Of a DNA stretch of 64,000 nucleotides, positions 19,816 through 30,814 are shown piece by piece; the stretch's first letter is position 1, and each line of letters starts with the position of its first letter. Position numbers and translations under genes: made by a program. Origin of the DNA: Taudactylus pleione (Eukaryota > Chordata > Amphibia > Anura > Myobatrachidae). The stretch lies in assembly GCA_031769625.1 (NCBI GenBank), contig JAUIMM010000550.1, positions 2,418,001 through 2,482,000 of the forward strand, given 5' to 3'. Under the pieces are notes generated by a model that worked only from the letters and a program-made list of their open reading frames with translations, was not told the DNA's origin and did no database searches.

Positions 19816-20240
19816 TTTTGATTTTGTTTCTCAATCATCCATTTTTTCACAGTACTGAATCTTAAGAAAATTTCAGAAAGTAAGCAGATTCTTTGAAGGT
19901 GCTTGCACTATTTGTGTTTAATGCTTATTATAAAGCTATCTTAACATGCTTTGAATAATTTAATTGTGAATTATTGTACTAAAGGACTGGGAATTTGACA
20001 TAAATTCTGGAATTCAGGAAAGAAGAATGTTTGGGCTCTGTCTGAGTAAGTTCATCACATTTTTTAAAGATCTTTTAGCAGTCACAAGGATTATTTTACC
20101 TAAAACGTTTTTGGGAAACAATCCCTGCAGATAGTGTACAGTCAATTTCCAAAATGTGATTCTGTATATACTTCAATAACCATAAAACTCCAAAACTGGC
20201 TCAAAAACAGGAAAGACACTTCAATTACTACAGAGCACCT

Positions 20241-20313
20241 GGGCCAGTGGCGCAATGGATAACGTGTCTGACTACGGATCATAAGTTTGTAGGTTCGACT
20301 CCTACCTGGCTCG
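20241..20313 (+). tRNA. tRNA-Arg-ACG: tRNA-Arg(ACG) (U36)
   Basis: Typical R2 copy, boxes A and B intact, discriminator G. Confidence 0.78.
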
Positions 20314-20321
20314 CTTAAATT

Positions 20322-20393
20322 GACGTGATCGTATAGTGGTTAGTACTCTGCGTTGTGGCCGCAGCAACCCCGGTTCGAAAACGGGTCACAGCA
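20322..20393 (+). tRNA. tRNA-His-GTG: tRNA-His(GTG) (U36)
   Basis: Typical H3 copy, anticodon stem CTGCG/CGCAG perfect. Confidence 0.6.
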
Positions 20394-20818
20394 TTTTGAT
20401 TTTGTTTCACAATCATCCATTTTTTCACAATACTGAATCTTAAGAAAATTTCAGAAAATATGCAGATTCTTTGAAGGTGCTTGCACTATTTTTGTTTAAT
20501 GCTTATTATAAAGCTATCTTAACATGCTTTGAATAATTTAATTGTGAATTATTGTACTAAAGGACTGGGAATTTGACATAAATTCTGGAATTCAGGAAAG
20601 AAGAATGTTTGGGCTCTGTCTGAGTAAGTTCATCACATTTTTAAAAGATCTTTTAGCACTCACAAGGATTATTTTACCTAAAACGTTTTTGGGAAACAAT
20701 CCCTGCAGATAGTGTACAGTCAATTTCCAAAATGTGATTCTGTATATACTTCAATAACCATAAAACTCCAAAACTGGCACAAAAACAGGAAAGACACTTC
20801 AATTACTACAGGGCGCCT

Positions 20819-20891
20819 GGGCCAGTGGCGCAATGGATAACGTGTCTGACTACGGATCATAAGTTTGTAGGTTCGACTCCTACCTGGCTCA
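20819..20891 (+). tRNA. tRNA-Arg-ACG: tRNA-Arg(ACG) (U37)
   Basis: R2 copy, discriminator A, linker CTAAAATT. Confidence 0.78.
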
Positions 20892-20899
20892 CTAAAATT

Positions 20900-20971
20900 G
20901 ACGTGATCGTATAGTGGTTATTACTCTGCGTTGTGGCTGCAGCAACCCCGGTTCGAAAACGGGTCACAGCA
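20900..20971 (+). tRNA. tRNA-His-GTG: tRNA-His(GTG) (U37)
   Basis: H3 copy with GGTTATTACTC in the D arm. Confidence 0.57.
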
Positions 20972-21397
20972 TTTTGATTTTGTTTCACAATCATCCATTT
21001 TTTCACAATACTGAATCTTGAGAAAATTTCAGAAAATAAGTAGATTCTTTGAAGGTGCTTGCACTATTTGTGTTTAATGATTATTATAAAGCTTTCTTAA
21101 CATGCTTTGAATAAATTAATTGTGAATTATTGTACTAAAGGACTGGGAATTTGACATAAATTCTGGAATTCAGGAAAGAAGAATGTTTGGGCTCTGTCTG
21201 AGTAAGTTCATCACATTTTTTAATGATCTTTTAGCAGTCACAAGGATTATTTTACCTAAAACGTTTTTGGGAAGCAATCCCTGCAGATAGTGTACAGTCA
21301 ATTTCCAAAATGTGATTCTGTATATACTTCAATAACCATAAAACTCTGAAAAAAGGCTCAAAAACAGGAAAGACACTTCAATTACTACAAAACACGT

Positions 21398-21470
21398 GGG
21401 CCAGTGGTGCAATGGATAACGCGTCTGACTACGGATCAGAAGTTTGTAGTTTCGACTCCTACCTGGCTCG
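21398..21470 (+). tRNA. tRNA-Arg-ACG: tRNA-Arg(ACG) (U38)
   Basis: R1 copy with D stem GTGC and T stem GTAGT, one mismatch at 53:61. Confidence 0.8.
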
Positions 21471-21478
21471 CTTATATT

Positions 21479-21550
21479 GCCTTGATCGCATAGTGGTTAG
21501 TACTCTGCGTTGTGGCCGCAGCAACCCTGGTTCGAAAACGGGTCACAGCA
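21479..21550 (+). tRNA. tRNA-His-GTG: tRNA-His(GTG), mosaic (U38)
   Basis: H4 start (GCCTTGATCGC) with an H3-like 3' half. T stem CCTGG/ACGGG. Confidence 0.55.
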
Positions 21551-21975
21551 TTTTGATTTTGTTTCACAATCATCCATTTTTTCACAATACTGAATCTTAA
21601 GAAAATTTCAGAAAGTATGCAGATTCTTTGAAGGTGCTTGCACTATTTGTGTTTAATGCTTATTATAAAGCTATCTTAACATGCTTTGAATAATTTAATT
21701 GTGAATTATTGTACTAAAGGACTGGGAATTTGACATAAATTCTGGAATTCAGGAAAGAAGAATGTTTGGGCTCTGTCTGAGTAAGTTCATCACATTTTTT
21801 AAAGATCTTTTAGCAGTCACAAGGATTATTTTACCTAAAACGTTTTTGGGAAACAATCCCTGCAGATAGTGTACAGTCAATTTCCAAAATGTGATTCTGT
21901 ATATACTTCAATAACCATAAAACTCCAAAACTGGCTCAAAAACAGGAAAGACACTTCAATTACTACAGGGCACCT

Positions 21976-22048
21976 GGGCCAGTGGCGCAATGGATAACGT
22001 GTCTGACTACGGATCATAAGTTAGTAGGTTCGACTCCTACCTGGCTCA
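21976..22048 (+). tRNA. tRNA-Arg-ACG: tRNA-Arg(ACG) (U39)
   Basis: R2 copy with variable loop AGTTA, discriminator A. Confidence 0.77.
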
Positions 22049-22056
22049 CTAAAATT

Positions 22057-22128
22057 GACGTGATCGTATAGTGGTTATTACTCTGCGTTGTGGCCGCAGC
22101 AACCCCGGTTCGAAAACGGGTCACAGCA
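22057..22128 (+). tRNA. tRNA-His-GTG: tRNA-His(GTG) (U39)
   Basis: H3 copy with GGTTATTACTC. Confidence 0.57.
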
Positions 22129-22554
22129 TTTTGATTTTGTTTCACATTCATCCATTTTTTCACAATACTGAATCTTAAGAAAATTTCAGAAAGTAAGCAG
22201 ATTCTTTGAAGGTGCTTGCACTATTTGTGTTTAATGCCTATTATAAAGCTATCTTAACATGCTTTGAATAATTTAATTGTGAATTATTGTACTAAAGGAC
22301 TGGGAATTTGATATAAATTCTGGAATTCAGGAAAGAAGAATGTTTGGGCTCTGTCTGAGTAAGTTCATCACATTTTTTAAAGATCTTTTAGCAGTCACAA
22401 GGATTATTTTACCTAAAACGTTTTTGGGAAGCAATCCCTGCAGATAGTGTACAGTCAATTTCCAAAATGTGATTCTGTATATACTTCAATAACCATAAAA
22501 CTCTGAAAAAAGGCTCAAAAACAGGAAAGACACTTCAATTACTACAAAACACGT

Positions 22555-22627
22555 GGGCCAGTGGCGCAATGGATAATGCGTCTGACTACGGATCAGAAGA
22601 TTGTAGGTTCGACTCCTACCTGGCTCG
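22555..22627 (+). tRNA. tRNA-Arg-ACG: tRNA-Arg(ACG) (U40)
   Basis: R1 copy, fully paired, GATAATGCG, discriminator G. Confidence 0.9.
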
Positions 22628-22635
22628 CTTAAATT

Positions 22636-22707
22636 GCCGTGATTGTATAGTAGTTAGTACTCTGCGTTGTGGCCGCAGCAACCCCGGTTCGAAAATGGGT
22701 CACAGCA
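22636..22707 (+). tRNA. tRNA-His-GTG: tRNA-His(GTG), mosaic (U40)
   Basis: H2 5' half with CCGCAGCAACCCCGG in the 3' half. T stem CCCGG/ATGGG. Confidence 0.6.
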
Positions 22708-23132
22708 TTTTGATTTTGTTTCACAATCATCCATTTTTTCACAATACTGAATCTTAAGAAAATTTCAGAAAGTATGCAGATTCTTTGAAGGTGCTTGCAC
22801 TATTTGTGTTTAATGCTTATTATAAAGCTATCTTAACATGCTTTGAATAATTTAATTGTGAATTATTGTACTAAAGGACTGGGAATTTAACATAAATTCT
22901 GGAATTCAGGAAAGAAGAATGTTTGGGCTCTGTCTGAGTAAGTTCATCACATTTTTTAAAGATCTTTTAGCACTCACAAGGATTATTTTACCTAAAACGT
23001 TTTTGGGAAACAATCCCTGCAGATAGTGTACAGTCAATTTCCAAAATGTGATTCTGTATAAACTTCAATAACCATAAAACTCCAAAACTGGCTCAAAAAC
23101 AGGAAAGACACTTCAATTACTACAGGGCACCT

Positions 23133-23205
23133 GGGCCAGTGGCGCAATGGATAACGTGTCTGACTACGGATCATAAGTTTGTAGGTTCGACTCCTACCTG
23201 GCTCA
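23133..23205 (+). tRNA. tRNA-Arg-ACG: tRNA-Arg(ACG) (U41)
   Basis: R2 copy, discriminator A. Confidence 0.78.
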
Positions 23206-23213
23206 CTAAAATT

Positions 23214-23285
23214 GACGTGATCGTATAGTGGTTATTACTCTGCGTTGTGGCCGCAGCAACCCCGGTTCGAAAACGGGTCACAGCA
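23214..23285 (+). tRNA. tRNA-His-GTG: tRNA-His(GTG) (U41)
   Basis: H3 copy with GGTTATTACTC. Confidence 0.57.
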
Positions 23286-23712
23286 TTTTGATTTTGTTTC
23301 ACAATCATCCATTTTTTCACAATACTGAATCTTAAGAAAATTTCAGAAAGTAAGCAGATTCTTTGAAGGTGCTTGCACTATTTGTGTTTAATGCTTATTA
23401 TAAAGCTATCTTAACATGCTTTGAATAATTTAATTGTGAATTATTGTACTAAAGGACTGGGAATTTGACATAAATTCTGGAATTCAGGAAAGAAGAATGT
23501 TTGGGCTTCCTTCTGAGTAAGTTCATCACATTTTTTAAATATCTTTTAGCAGTCACAATTATTATTTTACCTAAAACGTTTTTGGGAAACAATCCCTGCA
23601 GATAGTCTACAGTCAATTTCCAAAATGTGATTCTGTATATACTTCAATAACCATAAAACTCTGAAAATAGGCTCAAAAACAGGAAAGACACTTCAATTAC
23701 TACAAAACACGT

Positions 23713-23785
23713 GGGCCAGTGGCGCAATGGATAACGCGTCTGACTACGGATCAGAAGTTTGTAGGTTCGACTCCTACCTGGCTTG
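23713..23785 (+). tRNA. tRNA-Arg-ACG: tRNA-Arg(ACG) (U42)
   Basis: R1 copy ending CTGGCTTG (1:72 becomes G-T). Confidence 0.85.
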
Positions 23786-23793
23786 CTTAAATT

Positions 23794-23865
23794 GACGTGA
23801 TCGTATAGTGGTTAGTACTCTGCGTTGTGGCCGCAGCAACCCCGGTTCGAAAACGGGTCACAGCA
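23794..23865 (+). tRNA. tRNA-His-GTG: tRNA-His(GTG) (U42)
   Basis: Typical H3 copy. Confidence 0.6.
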
Positions 23866-24290
23866 TTTTGATTTTGTTTCACAATCATCCATTTTTTCAC
23901 AATACTGAATCTTAAGAAAATTTCAGAAAGTATGCAGATTCTTTGAAGGTGCTTGCACTATTTGTGTTTAATGCTTATTATAAAGCTATCTTAACATGCT
24001 TTGAATAATTTAATTGTGAATTATTGTACTAAAGGACTGGGAATTTGACATAAATTCTGGAATTCAGGAAAGAAGAATGTTTGGGCTCTGTCTGAGTAAG
24101 TTCATCACATTTTTTAAAGATCTTTTAGCACTCACAAGGATTATTTTACCTAAAAAGTTTTTGGGAAACAATCCCTGCAGATAGTGTACAGTCAATTTCC
24201 AAAATGTGATTCTGTATATACTTCAATAACCATAAAACTCCAAAACTGGCTCAAAAACAGGAAAGACACTTCAATTACTACAGGGCACCT

Positions 24291-24363
24291 GGGCCAGTGG
24301 CGCAATGGATAACGTGTCTGACTACGGATCATAAGTTTGTAGGTTCGACTCCTACCTGGCTTG
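24291..24363 (+). tRNA. tRNA-Arg-ACG: tRNA-Arg(ACG) (U43)
   Basis: R2 copy ending CTGGCTTG, as in U42. Confidence 0.76.
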
Positions 24364-24371
24364 CTTAAATT

Positions 24372-24443
24372 GACGTGATCGTATAGTGGTTAGTACTCTG
24401 CGTTGTGGCCGCAGCAACCCCGGTTCGAAAACGGGTCACAGCA
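24372..24443 (+). tRNA. tRNA-His-GTG: tRNA-His(GTG) (U43)
   Basis: Typical H3 copy. The spacer that follows has GATCTTTAGC, a short deletion. Confidence 0.6.
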
Positions 24444-24867
24444 TTTTGATTTTGTTTCACAATCATCCATTTTTTCACAATACTGAATCTTAAGAAAATT
24501 TCAGAAAGTATGCAGATTCTTTGAAGGTGCTTGCACTATTTGTGTTTAATGCTTATTATAAAGCTATCTTAACATGCTTTGAATAATTTAATTGTGAATT
24601 ATTGTACTAAAGGACTGGGAATTTGACATAAATTCTGGAATTCAGGAAAGAAGAATGTTTGGGCTCTGTCTGAGTAAGTTCATCACATTTTTTAAAGATC
24701 TTTAGCACTCACAAGGATTATTTTACCTAAAACGTTTTTGGGAAACAATCCCTGCAGATAGTGTACAGTCAATTTCCAAAATGTGATTCTGTATATACTT
24801 CAATAACCATAAAACTCCAAAACTGGCTCAAAAACAGGAAAGACACTTCAATTACTACAGGGCACCT

Positions 24868-24940
24868 GGGCCAGTGGCGCAATGGATAACGTGTCTGACT
24901 ACGGATCATAAGTTTGTAGGTTCGACTCCTACCTGGCTCT
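24868..24940 (+). tRNA. tRNA-Arg-ACG: tRNA-Arg(ACG) (U44)
   Basis: R2 copy with discriminator T, unusual in this array. Confidence 0.73.
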
Positions 24941-24948
24941 CTAAAATT

Positions 24949-25020
24949 GACATGATCGTATAGTGGTTATTACTCTGCGTTGTGGCCGCAGCAACCCCGG
25001 TTCGAAAACGGGTCACAGCA
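24949..25020 (+). tRNA. tRNA-His-GTG: tRNA-His(GTG), weak (U44)
   Basis: H3 copy starting GACATGA, a third acceptor mismatch. Confidence 0.5.
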
Positions 25021-25449
25021 TTTTGATTTTGTTTCACAATCATCCATTTTTTCACAATACTGAATCTTAAGAAAATTTCAGAAAGTAAGCAGATTCTTTG
25101 AAGGTGCTTGCACTATTTGTGTTTAATGCTTATTATAAAGCTATCTTAACATGCTTTGAATAATTTAATTGTGAATTATTGTACTAAAGGATATGGGATT
25201 TTTGACATAAATTCTGGAATTCAGGAAATAAGAATGTTTGGGCTTCCTTCTGAGTAAGTTCATCACATTTTTTAAATATCTTTTAGCAGTCACAATTATT
25301 ATTTTACCTAAAACGTTTTTGGGAAACAATCCCTGCAGATAGTCTACAGTCAATTTCCAAAATGTGATTCTGTATATACTTCAATAACCATAAAACTCTG
25401 AAAATAGGCTCAAAAACAGGAAAGACACTTCAATGACTACAAAAAACGT

Positions 25450-25522
25450 GGGCCAGTGGCGCAATGGATAACGCGTCTGACTACGGATCAGAAGTTTGTA
25501 GGTTCGACTCCTACCTGGCTCG
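25450..25522 (+). tRNA. tRNA-Arg-ACG: tRNA-Arg(ACG) (U45)
   Basis: R1 copy with variable loop AGTTT, fully paired. Confidence 0.9.
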
Positions 25523-25530
25523 CTTATATA

Positions 25531-25602
25531 TCCTTGATCGCATAGTGGTTAGTACTCTGCGTTGTGGACGCAGCAACCACGGTTCGAAAACAGGTCACGG
25601 CA
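25531..25602 (+). tRNA. tRNA-His-GTG: tRNA-His(GTG), weak (U45)
   Basis: H4 copy starting TCCTTGA, so G1 is lost. The linker reads CTTATATA. Confidence 0.5.
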
Positions 25603-26030
25603 TTTTGATTTTGTTTCTCAATCATCCATTTTTTCACAGTACTGAATCTTAAGAAAATTTCAGAAAGTAAGCAGATTCTTTGAAGGTGCTTACACTATTT
25701 GTGTTTAATGCTTATTATAAAGCTATCTTAACATGCTTTGAATAATTTAATTGTGAATTATTGTACTAAAGGATATGGGATTTTGACATAAATTCTGGAA
25801 TTCAGGAAATAAGAATGTTTGGGCTTCCTTCTGAGTAAGTTCATCACATTTTTTAAATATCTTTTAGCAGTCACAATTATTATTTTACCTAAAACGTTTT
25901 TGGGAAACAATCCCTGCAGATAGTCTACAGTCAATTTCCAAAATGTGATTCTGTATATACTTCAATAACCATAAAACTCTGAAAATAGGCTCAAAAACAG
26001 GAAAGACACTTCAATTACTACAAAACACGT

Positions 26031-26103
26031 GGGCCAGTGGCGCAATGGATAACGCGTCTGACTACGGATCAGAAGTTTGTAGGTTCGACTCCTACCTGGC
26101 TCG
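26031..26103 (+). tRNA. tRNA-Arg-ACG: tRNA-Arg(ACG) (U46)
   Basis: R1 copy like U45. Confidence 0.9.
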
Positions 26104-26111
26104 CTTATATA

Positions 26112-26183
26112 TCCTTGATCGCATAGTGGTTAGTACTCTGCGTTGTGGACGCAGCAACCACGGTTCGAAAACAGGTCATGGCA
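26112..26183 (+). tRNA. tRNA-His-GTG: tRNA-His(GTG), weak (U46)
   Basis: H4 copy starting TCCTTGA and ending TCATGGCA. Confidence 0.48.
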
Positions 26184-26608
26184 TTTTGATTTTGTTTCTC
26201 AATCATCCATTTTTTCACAGTACTGAATCTTAAGAAAATTTCAGAAAGTAAGCAGATTCTTTGAAGGTGCTTGCACTATTTGTGTTTAATGCTTATTATA
26301 AAGCTATCTTAACATGCTTTGAATAATTTAATTGTGAATTATTGTACTAAAGGACTGGGAATTTGACATAAATTCTGGAATTCAGGAAAGAAGAATGTTT
26401 GGGCTCTGTCTGAGTAAGTTCATCACATTTTTTAAAGATCTTTTAGCACTCACAAGGATTATTTTACCTAAAAAGTTTTTGGGAAACAATCCCTGCAGAT
26501 AGTGTACAGTCAATTTCCAAAATGTGATTCTGTATATACTTCAATAACCATAAAACTCCAAAACTGGCTCAAAAACAGGAAAGACACTTCAATTACTACA
26601 GGGCACCT

Positions 26609-26681
26609 GGGCCAGTGGCGCAATGGATAACGTGTCTGACTACGGATCATAAGTTTGTAGGTTCGACTCCTACCTGGCTCA
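26609..26681 (+). tRNA. tRNA-Arg-ACG: tRNA-Arg(ACG) (U47)
   Basis: R2 copy, discriminator A. Confidence 0.78.
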
Positions 26682-26689
26682 CTAAAATT

Positions 26690-26761
26690 GACGTGATCGT
26701 ATAGTGGTTATTACTCTGCGTTGTGGCCACAGCAACCCCGGTTCGAAAACGGGTCACAGCA
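26690..26761 (+). tRNA. tRNA-His-GTG: tRNA-His(GTG) (U47)
   Basis: H3 copy with CACAG in the anticodon stem (mismatch 30:40). Confidence 0.53.
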
Positions 26762-27189
26762 TTTTGATTTTGTTTCACAATCATCCATTTTTTCACAATA
26801 CTGAATCTTAAGAAAATTTCAGAAAGTAAGCAGATTCTTTGAAGGTGCTTGCACTATTTGTGTTTAATGCTTATTATAAAGCTATGTTAACATGCTTTGA
26901 ATAATTTAATTGTGAATTATTGTACTAAAGGATATGGGATTTTGACATAAATTCTGGAATTCAGGAAATAAGAATGTTTGGGCTTCCTTCTGAGTAAGTT
27001 CATCACATTTTTTAAATATCTTTTAGCAGTCACAATTATTATTTTACCTAAAACGTTTTTGGGAAACAATCCCTGCAGATAGTCTACAGTCAATTTCCAA
27101 AATGTGATTCTGTATATACTTCAATAACCATAAAACTCTGAAAATAGGCTCAAAAACAGGAAAGACACTTCAATTACTACAAAACAAGT

Positions 27190-27262
27190 GGGCCAGTGGC
27201 GCAATGGATAACGCGTCTGACTACGGATCAGAAGTTTGTAGGTTCGACTCCTATCTGGCTCG
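27190..27262 (+). tRNA. tRNA-Arg-ACG: tRNA-Arg(ACG) (U48)
   Basis: R1 copy with T stem GTAGG/CCTAT (one G-T pair). Confidence 0.87.
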
Positions 27263-27270
27263 CTTATATT

Positions 27271-27342
27271 GCCTTGATTGCATAGTGGTTAGTACTCTGC
27301 GTTGTGGACGCAGCAACCACGGTTCAAAAACAGGTCACGGTA
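27271..27342 (+). tRNA. tRNA-His-GTG: tRNA-His(GTG), weak (U48)
   Basis: H4 copy with T loop TTCAAAA and end TCACGGTA. Confidence 0.5.
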
Positions 27343-27767
27343 TTTTGATTTTGTTTCTCAATCATCCATTTTTTCACAGTACTGAATCTTAAGAAAATTT
27401 CAGAAAGTAAGCAGATTCTTTGAAGGTGCTTGCACTATTTGTGTTTAATGCTTATTATAAAGCTATCTTAACATGCTTTGAATAATTTAATTGTGAATTA
27501 TTGTACTAAAGGACTGGGAATTTGACATAAATTCTAGAATTCAGGAAAGAAGAATGTTTGGGCTCTGTCTGAGTAAGTTCATCACATTTTTTAAAGATCT
27601 TTTAGCAGTCACATGGATTATTTTACCTAAAACGTTTTTGGGAAACAATCCCTGCAGATAGTGTACAGTCAATTTCCAAAATGTGATTCTGTATATACTT
27701 CAATAACCATAAAACTCCAAAACTGGCTCAAAAACAGGAAAGACACTTCAATTACTACAGGGCACCT

Positions 27768-27840
27768 GGGCCAGTGGCGCAATGGATAACGTGTCTGACT
27801 ACGGATCATAAGTTTGTAGGTTCGACTCCTACCTGGCTCA
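27768..27840 (+). tRNA. tRNA-Arg-ACG: tRNA-Arg(ACG) (U49)
   Basis: R2 copy, discriminator A. Confidence 0.78.
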
Positions 27841-27848
27841 CTAAAATT

Positions 27849-27920
27849 GACGTGATCGTATAGTGGTTATTACTCTGCATTGTGGCCGCAGCAACCCCGG
27901 TTCAAAAACGGGTCACAGCA
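27849..27920 (+). tRNA. tRNA-His-GTG: tRNA-His(GTG), weak (U49)
   Basis: H3 copy with CTGCA/CGCAG and T loop TTCAAAA. Confidence 0.5.
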
Positions 27921-28348
27921 TTTTGATTTTGTTTCACAATCATCCATTTTTTCACAATACTGAATCTTAAGAAAATTTCAGAAAGTAAGCAGATTCTTTG
28001 AAGGTGCTTGCACTATTTGTGTTTAATGCTTATTATAAAGCTATGTTAACATGCTTTGAATAATTTAATTGTGAATTATTGTACTAAAGGATATGGGATT
28101 TTGACATAAATTCTGGAATTCAGGAAATAAGAATGTTTGGGCTTCCTTCTGAGTAAGTTCATCACATTTTTTAAATATCTTTTAGCAGTCACAATTATTA
28201 TTTTACCTAAAACGTTTTTGGGAAACAATCCCTGCAGATAGTCTACAGTCAATTTCCAAAATGTGATTCTGTATATACTTCAATAACCATAAAACTCTGA
28301 AAATAGGCTCAAAAACAGGAAAGACACTTCAATTACTACAAAACAAGT

Positions 28349-28421
28349 GGGCCAGTGGCGCAATGGATAACGCGTCTGACTACGGATCAGAAGTTTGTAG
28401 GTTCGACTCCTACCTGGCTCG
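28349..28421 (+). tRNA. tRNA-Arg-ACG: tRNA-Arg(ACG) (U50)
   Basis: R1 copy, fully paired. Confidence 0.9.
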
Positions 28422-28429
28422 CTTATATT

Positions 28430-28501
28430 GCCTTGATTGCATAGTGGTTAGTACTCTGCGTTGTGGACGCAGCAACCACGGTTCAAAAACAGGTCACGGC
28501 A
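28430..28501 (+). tRNA. tRNA-His-GTG: tRNA-His(GTG), weak (U50)
   Basis: H4 copy with GATTGC and T loop TTCAAAA. Confidence 0.52.
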
Positions 28502-28926
28502 TTTTGATTTTGTTTCTCAATCATCCATTTTTTCACAGTACTGAATCTTAAGAAAATTTCAGAAAGTAAGCAGATTCTTTGAAGGTGCTTGCACTATTTG
28601 TGTTTAATGCTTATTATAAAGCTATCTTAACATGCTTTGAATAATTTAATTGTGAATTATTGTACTAAAGGACTGGGAATTTGACATAAATTCTAGAATT
28701 CAGGAAAGAAGAATGTTTGGGCTCTGTCTGAGTAAGTTCATCACATTTTTTAAAGATCTTTTAGCAGTCACATGGATTATTTTACCTAAAACGTTTTTGG
28801 GAAACAATCCCTGCAGATAGTGTACAGTCAATTTCCAAAATGTGATTCTGTATAAACTTCAATAACCATAAAACTCCAAAACTGGCTCAAAAACAGGAAA
28901 GACACTTCAATTACTACAGGGCACCT

Positions 28927-28999
28927 GGGCCAGTGGCACAATGGATAACGTGTCTGACTACGGATCATAAGTTTGTAGGTTCGACTCCTACCTGGCTCA
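28927..28999 (+). tRNA. tRNA-Arg-ACG: tRNA-Arg(ACG) (U51)
   Basis: R2 copy with GGCACAATGG in box A. Confidence 0.74.
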
Positions 29000-29007
29000 C
29001 TAAAATT

Positions 29008-29079
29008 GACGTGATCATATAGTGGTTATTACTCTGCGTTGTGGCCGCAGCAACCCCGGTTCGAAAACGGGTCACAGCA
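29008..29079 (+). tRNA. tRNA-His-GTG: tRNA-His(GTG) (U51)
   Basis: H3 copy with GATCATATAG and GGTTATTACTC. Confidence 0.55.
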
Positions 29080-29507
29080 TTTTGATTTTGTTTCACAATC
29101 ATCCATTTTTTCACAATACTGAATCTTAAGAAAATTTCAGAAAGTAAGCAGATTCTTTGAAGGTGCTTGCACTATTTGTGTTTAATGCTTATTATAAAGC
29201 TATCTTAACATGCTTTGAATAATTTAATTGTGAATTATTGTACTAAAGGATATGGGATTTTGACATAAATTCTGGAATTCAGGAAATAAGAATGTTTGGG
29301 CTTCCTTCTGAGTAAGTTCATCACATTTTTTAAATATCTTTTAGCAGTCACAATTATTATTTTACCTAAAACATTTTTGGGAAACAATCCCTGCAGATAG
29401 TCTACAGTCAATTTCCAAAATGTGATTCTGTATATACTTCAATAACCATAAAACTCTGAAAATAGGCTCAAAAACAGGAAAGACACTTCAATTACTACAA
29501 AACACGT

Positions 29508-29580
29508 GGGCCAGTGGTGCAACGGATAACGCGTCTGACTACGGATCAGAAGTTTGTAGGTTCGACTCCTACCTGGCTCG
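29508..29580 (+). tRNA. tRNA-Arg-ACG: tRNA-Arg(ACG) (U52)
   Basis: R1 copy with GGTGCAACGG across box A, other arms intact. Last unit of the ACG-only stretch. Confidence 0.82.
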
Positions 29581-29588
29581 CTTATATT

Positions 29589-29660
29589 GCCTTGATCGCA
29601 TAGTGGTTAGTACTCTGCGTTGTGGACGCAGCAACCACGGTTCGAAAACAGGTCACGGCA
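29589..29660 (+). tRNA. tRNA-His-GTG: tRNA-His(GTG) (U52)
   Basis: Typical H4 copy. Acceptor mismatch 4:69 only, but the T stem is poorly paired. Confidence 0.57.
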
Positions 29661-30085
29661 TTTTGATTTTGTTTCTCAATCATCCATTTTTTCACAGTAC
29701 TGAATCTTAAGAAAATTTCAGAAAGTAAGCAGATTCTTTGAAGGTGCTTGCACTATTTGTGTTTAATGCTTATTATAAAGCTATCTTAACATGCTTTGAA
29801 TAATTTAATTGTGAATTATTGTACTAAAGGACTGGGAATTTGACATAAATTCTGGAATTCAGGAAAGAAGAATGTTTGGGCTCTGTCTGAGTAAGTTCAT
29901 CACATTTTTTAAAGATCTTTTAGCAGTCACAAGGATTATTTTACCTAAAACGTTTTTGGGAAACAATCCCTGCAGATAGTGTACAGTCAATTTCCAAAAT
30001 GTGATTCTGTATATACTTCAATAACCATAAAACTCCAAAACTGGCTCAAAAACAGGAAAGACACTTCAATTACTACAAGACACCC

Positions 30086-30157
30086 GGGACAGTGGGCAAT
30101 GGATAACGTGTCTGACTATAGATCTGTAGATTGTAGGGTCGACTCCTACCTGGCTCG
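30086..30157 (+). pseudogene. tRNA-Arg-like, anticodon ATA (U53)
   Basis: R3 body (TCTGA/TCTGT) with anticodon ATA instead of ATG. T loop GTCGACT. Confidence 0.58.
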
Positions 30158-30165
30158 CTTAAATT

Positions 30166-30237
30166 GCCGTGATCGTATAGTGGTTAGTACTCTGCGTTAT
30201 GGCCGCTGCAACCCCGGTTCGAATCCGGGTCACAGCA
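30166..30237 (+). tRNA. tRNA-His, anticodon ATG (U53)
   Basis: H1-like body with the anticodon at 30199-30201 changed from GTG to ATG. It would still read His codons if A34 were edited. Ends TCACAGCA. Confidence 0.6.
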
Positions 30238-30662
30238 TTTTGATTTTGTTTCTCAATCATCCATTTTTTCACAATACTGAATCTTAAGAAAATTTCAGAA
30301 AGTAAGCAGATTCTTTGAAGGTGCTTGCACTATTTGTGTTTAATGCTTATTATAAAGCTATCTTAACATGCTTTGAATAATTTAATTGTGAATTATTGTA
30401 CTAAAGTACTTGGAATTTGACATAAATTCTAGAATTCAGAAAAGACGAATGTTTGGGCTCTGTCAGAGTAAGTTCATCACATTTTTTAAAGATCTTTTAG
30501 CAGTCACAAGGATTACTGTACCTAAAACATTTTTGGGAAACAATCCCTGCAGATAGTGTACAGTCAATTTCCAAAATGTGATTCTGTATATACTTCAATA
30601 ACCATAAAACTTTAAAACAGGCTCAAAAACAGGAAAGACTCTTCAATTGCTACAAGACCCCT

Positions 30663-30734
30663 GGGACAGTGGGCAATGGATAACGTGTCTGACTATGGAT
30701 CTGTAGATTGTAGGTTCTACTCCTACCTGGCTCG
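30663..30734 (+). pseudogene. tRNA-Arg-like, anticodon ATG (U54)
   Basis: R3 copy with T loop TTCTACT. Confidence 0.6.
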
Positions 30735-30742
30735 CTTAAATT

Positions 30743-30814
30743 GCCGTGATCATATAGTGGTTCGTACTCTGCGTTGTGGCCGCAGAAACGCCGGTTCGAA
30801 TCCGGGTCACGGCA
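30743..30814 (+). tRNA. tRNA-His-GTG: tRNA-His(GTG) (U54)
   Basis: H1 copy with a perfect acceptor and anticodon stem. T stem GCCGG/CCGGG has one mismatch, and the D loop reads GGTTCG. Confidence 0.68.

Larger units (their letters stand above)
27190..28348 (+). repeat. Two-unit repeat, copy 1 (U48-U49)
   Basis: An R1/H4 unit followed by an R2/H3 unit. The pair recurs at an offset of 1159 bp. Confidence 0.85.
28349..29507 (+). repeat. Two-unit repeat, copy 2 (U50-U51)
   Basis: Almost identical to U48-U49, including GCTATGTTAACATG and CACATGGATT variants in the spacers. Confidence 0.85.

Noticed and set aside
25165..25353. A 62-codon minus-strand frame in a spacer
   Set aside because: It occurs in one spacer variant only, has no recognisable domain, and depends on a small local change.
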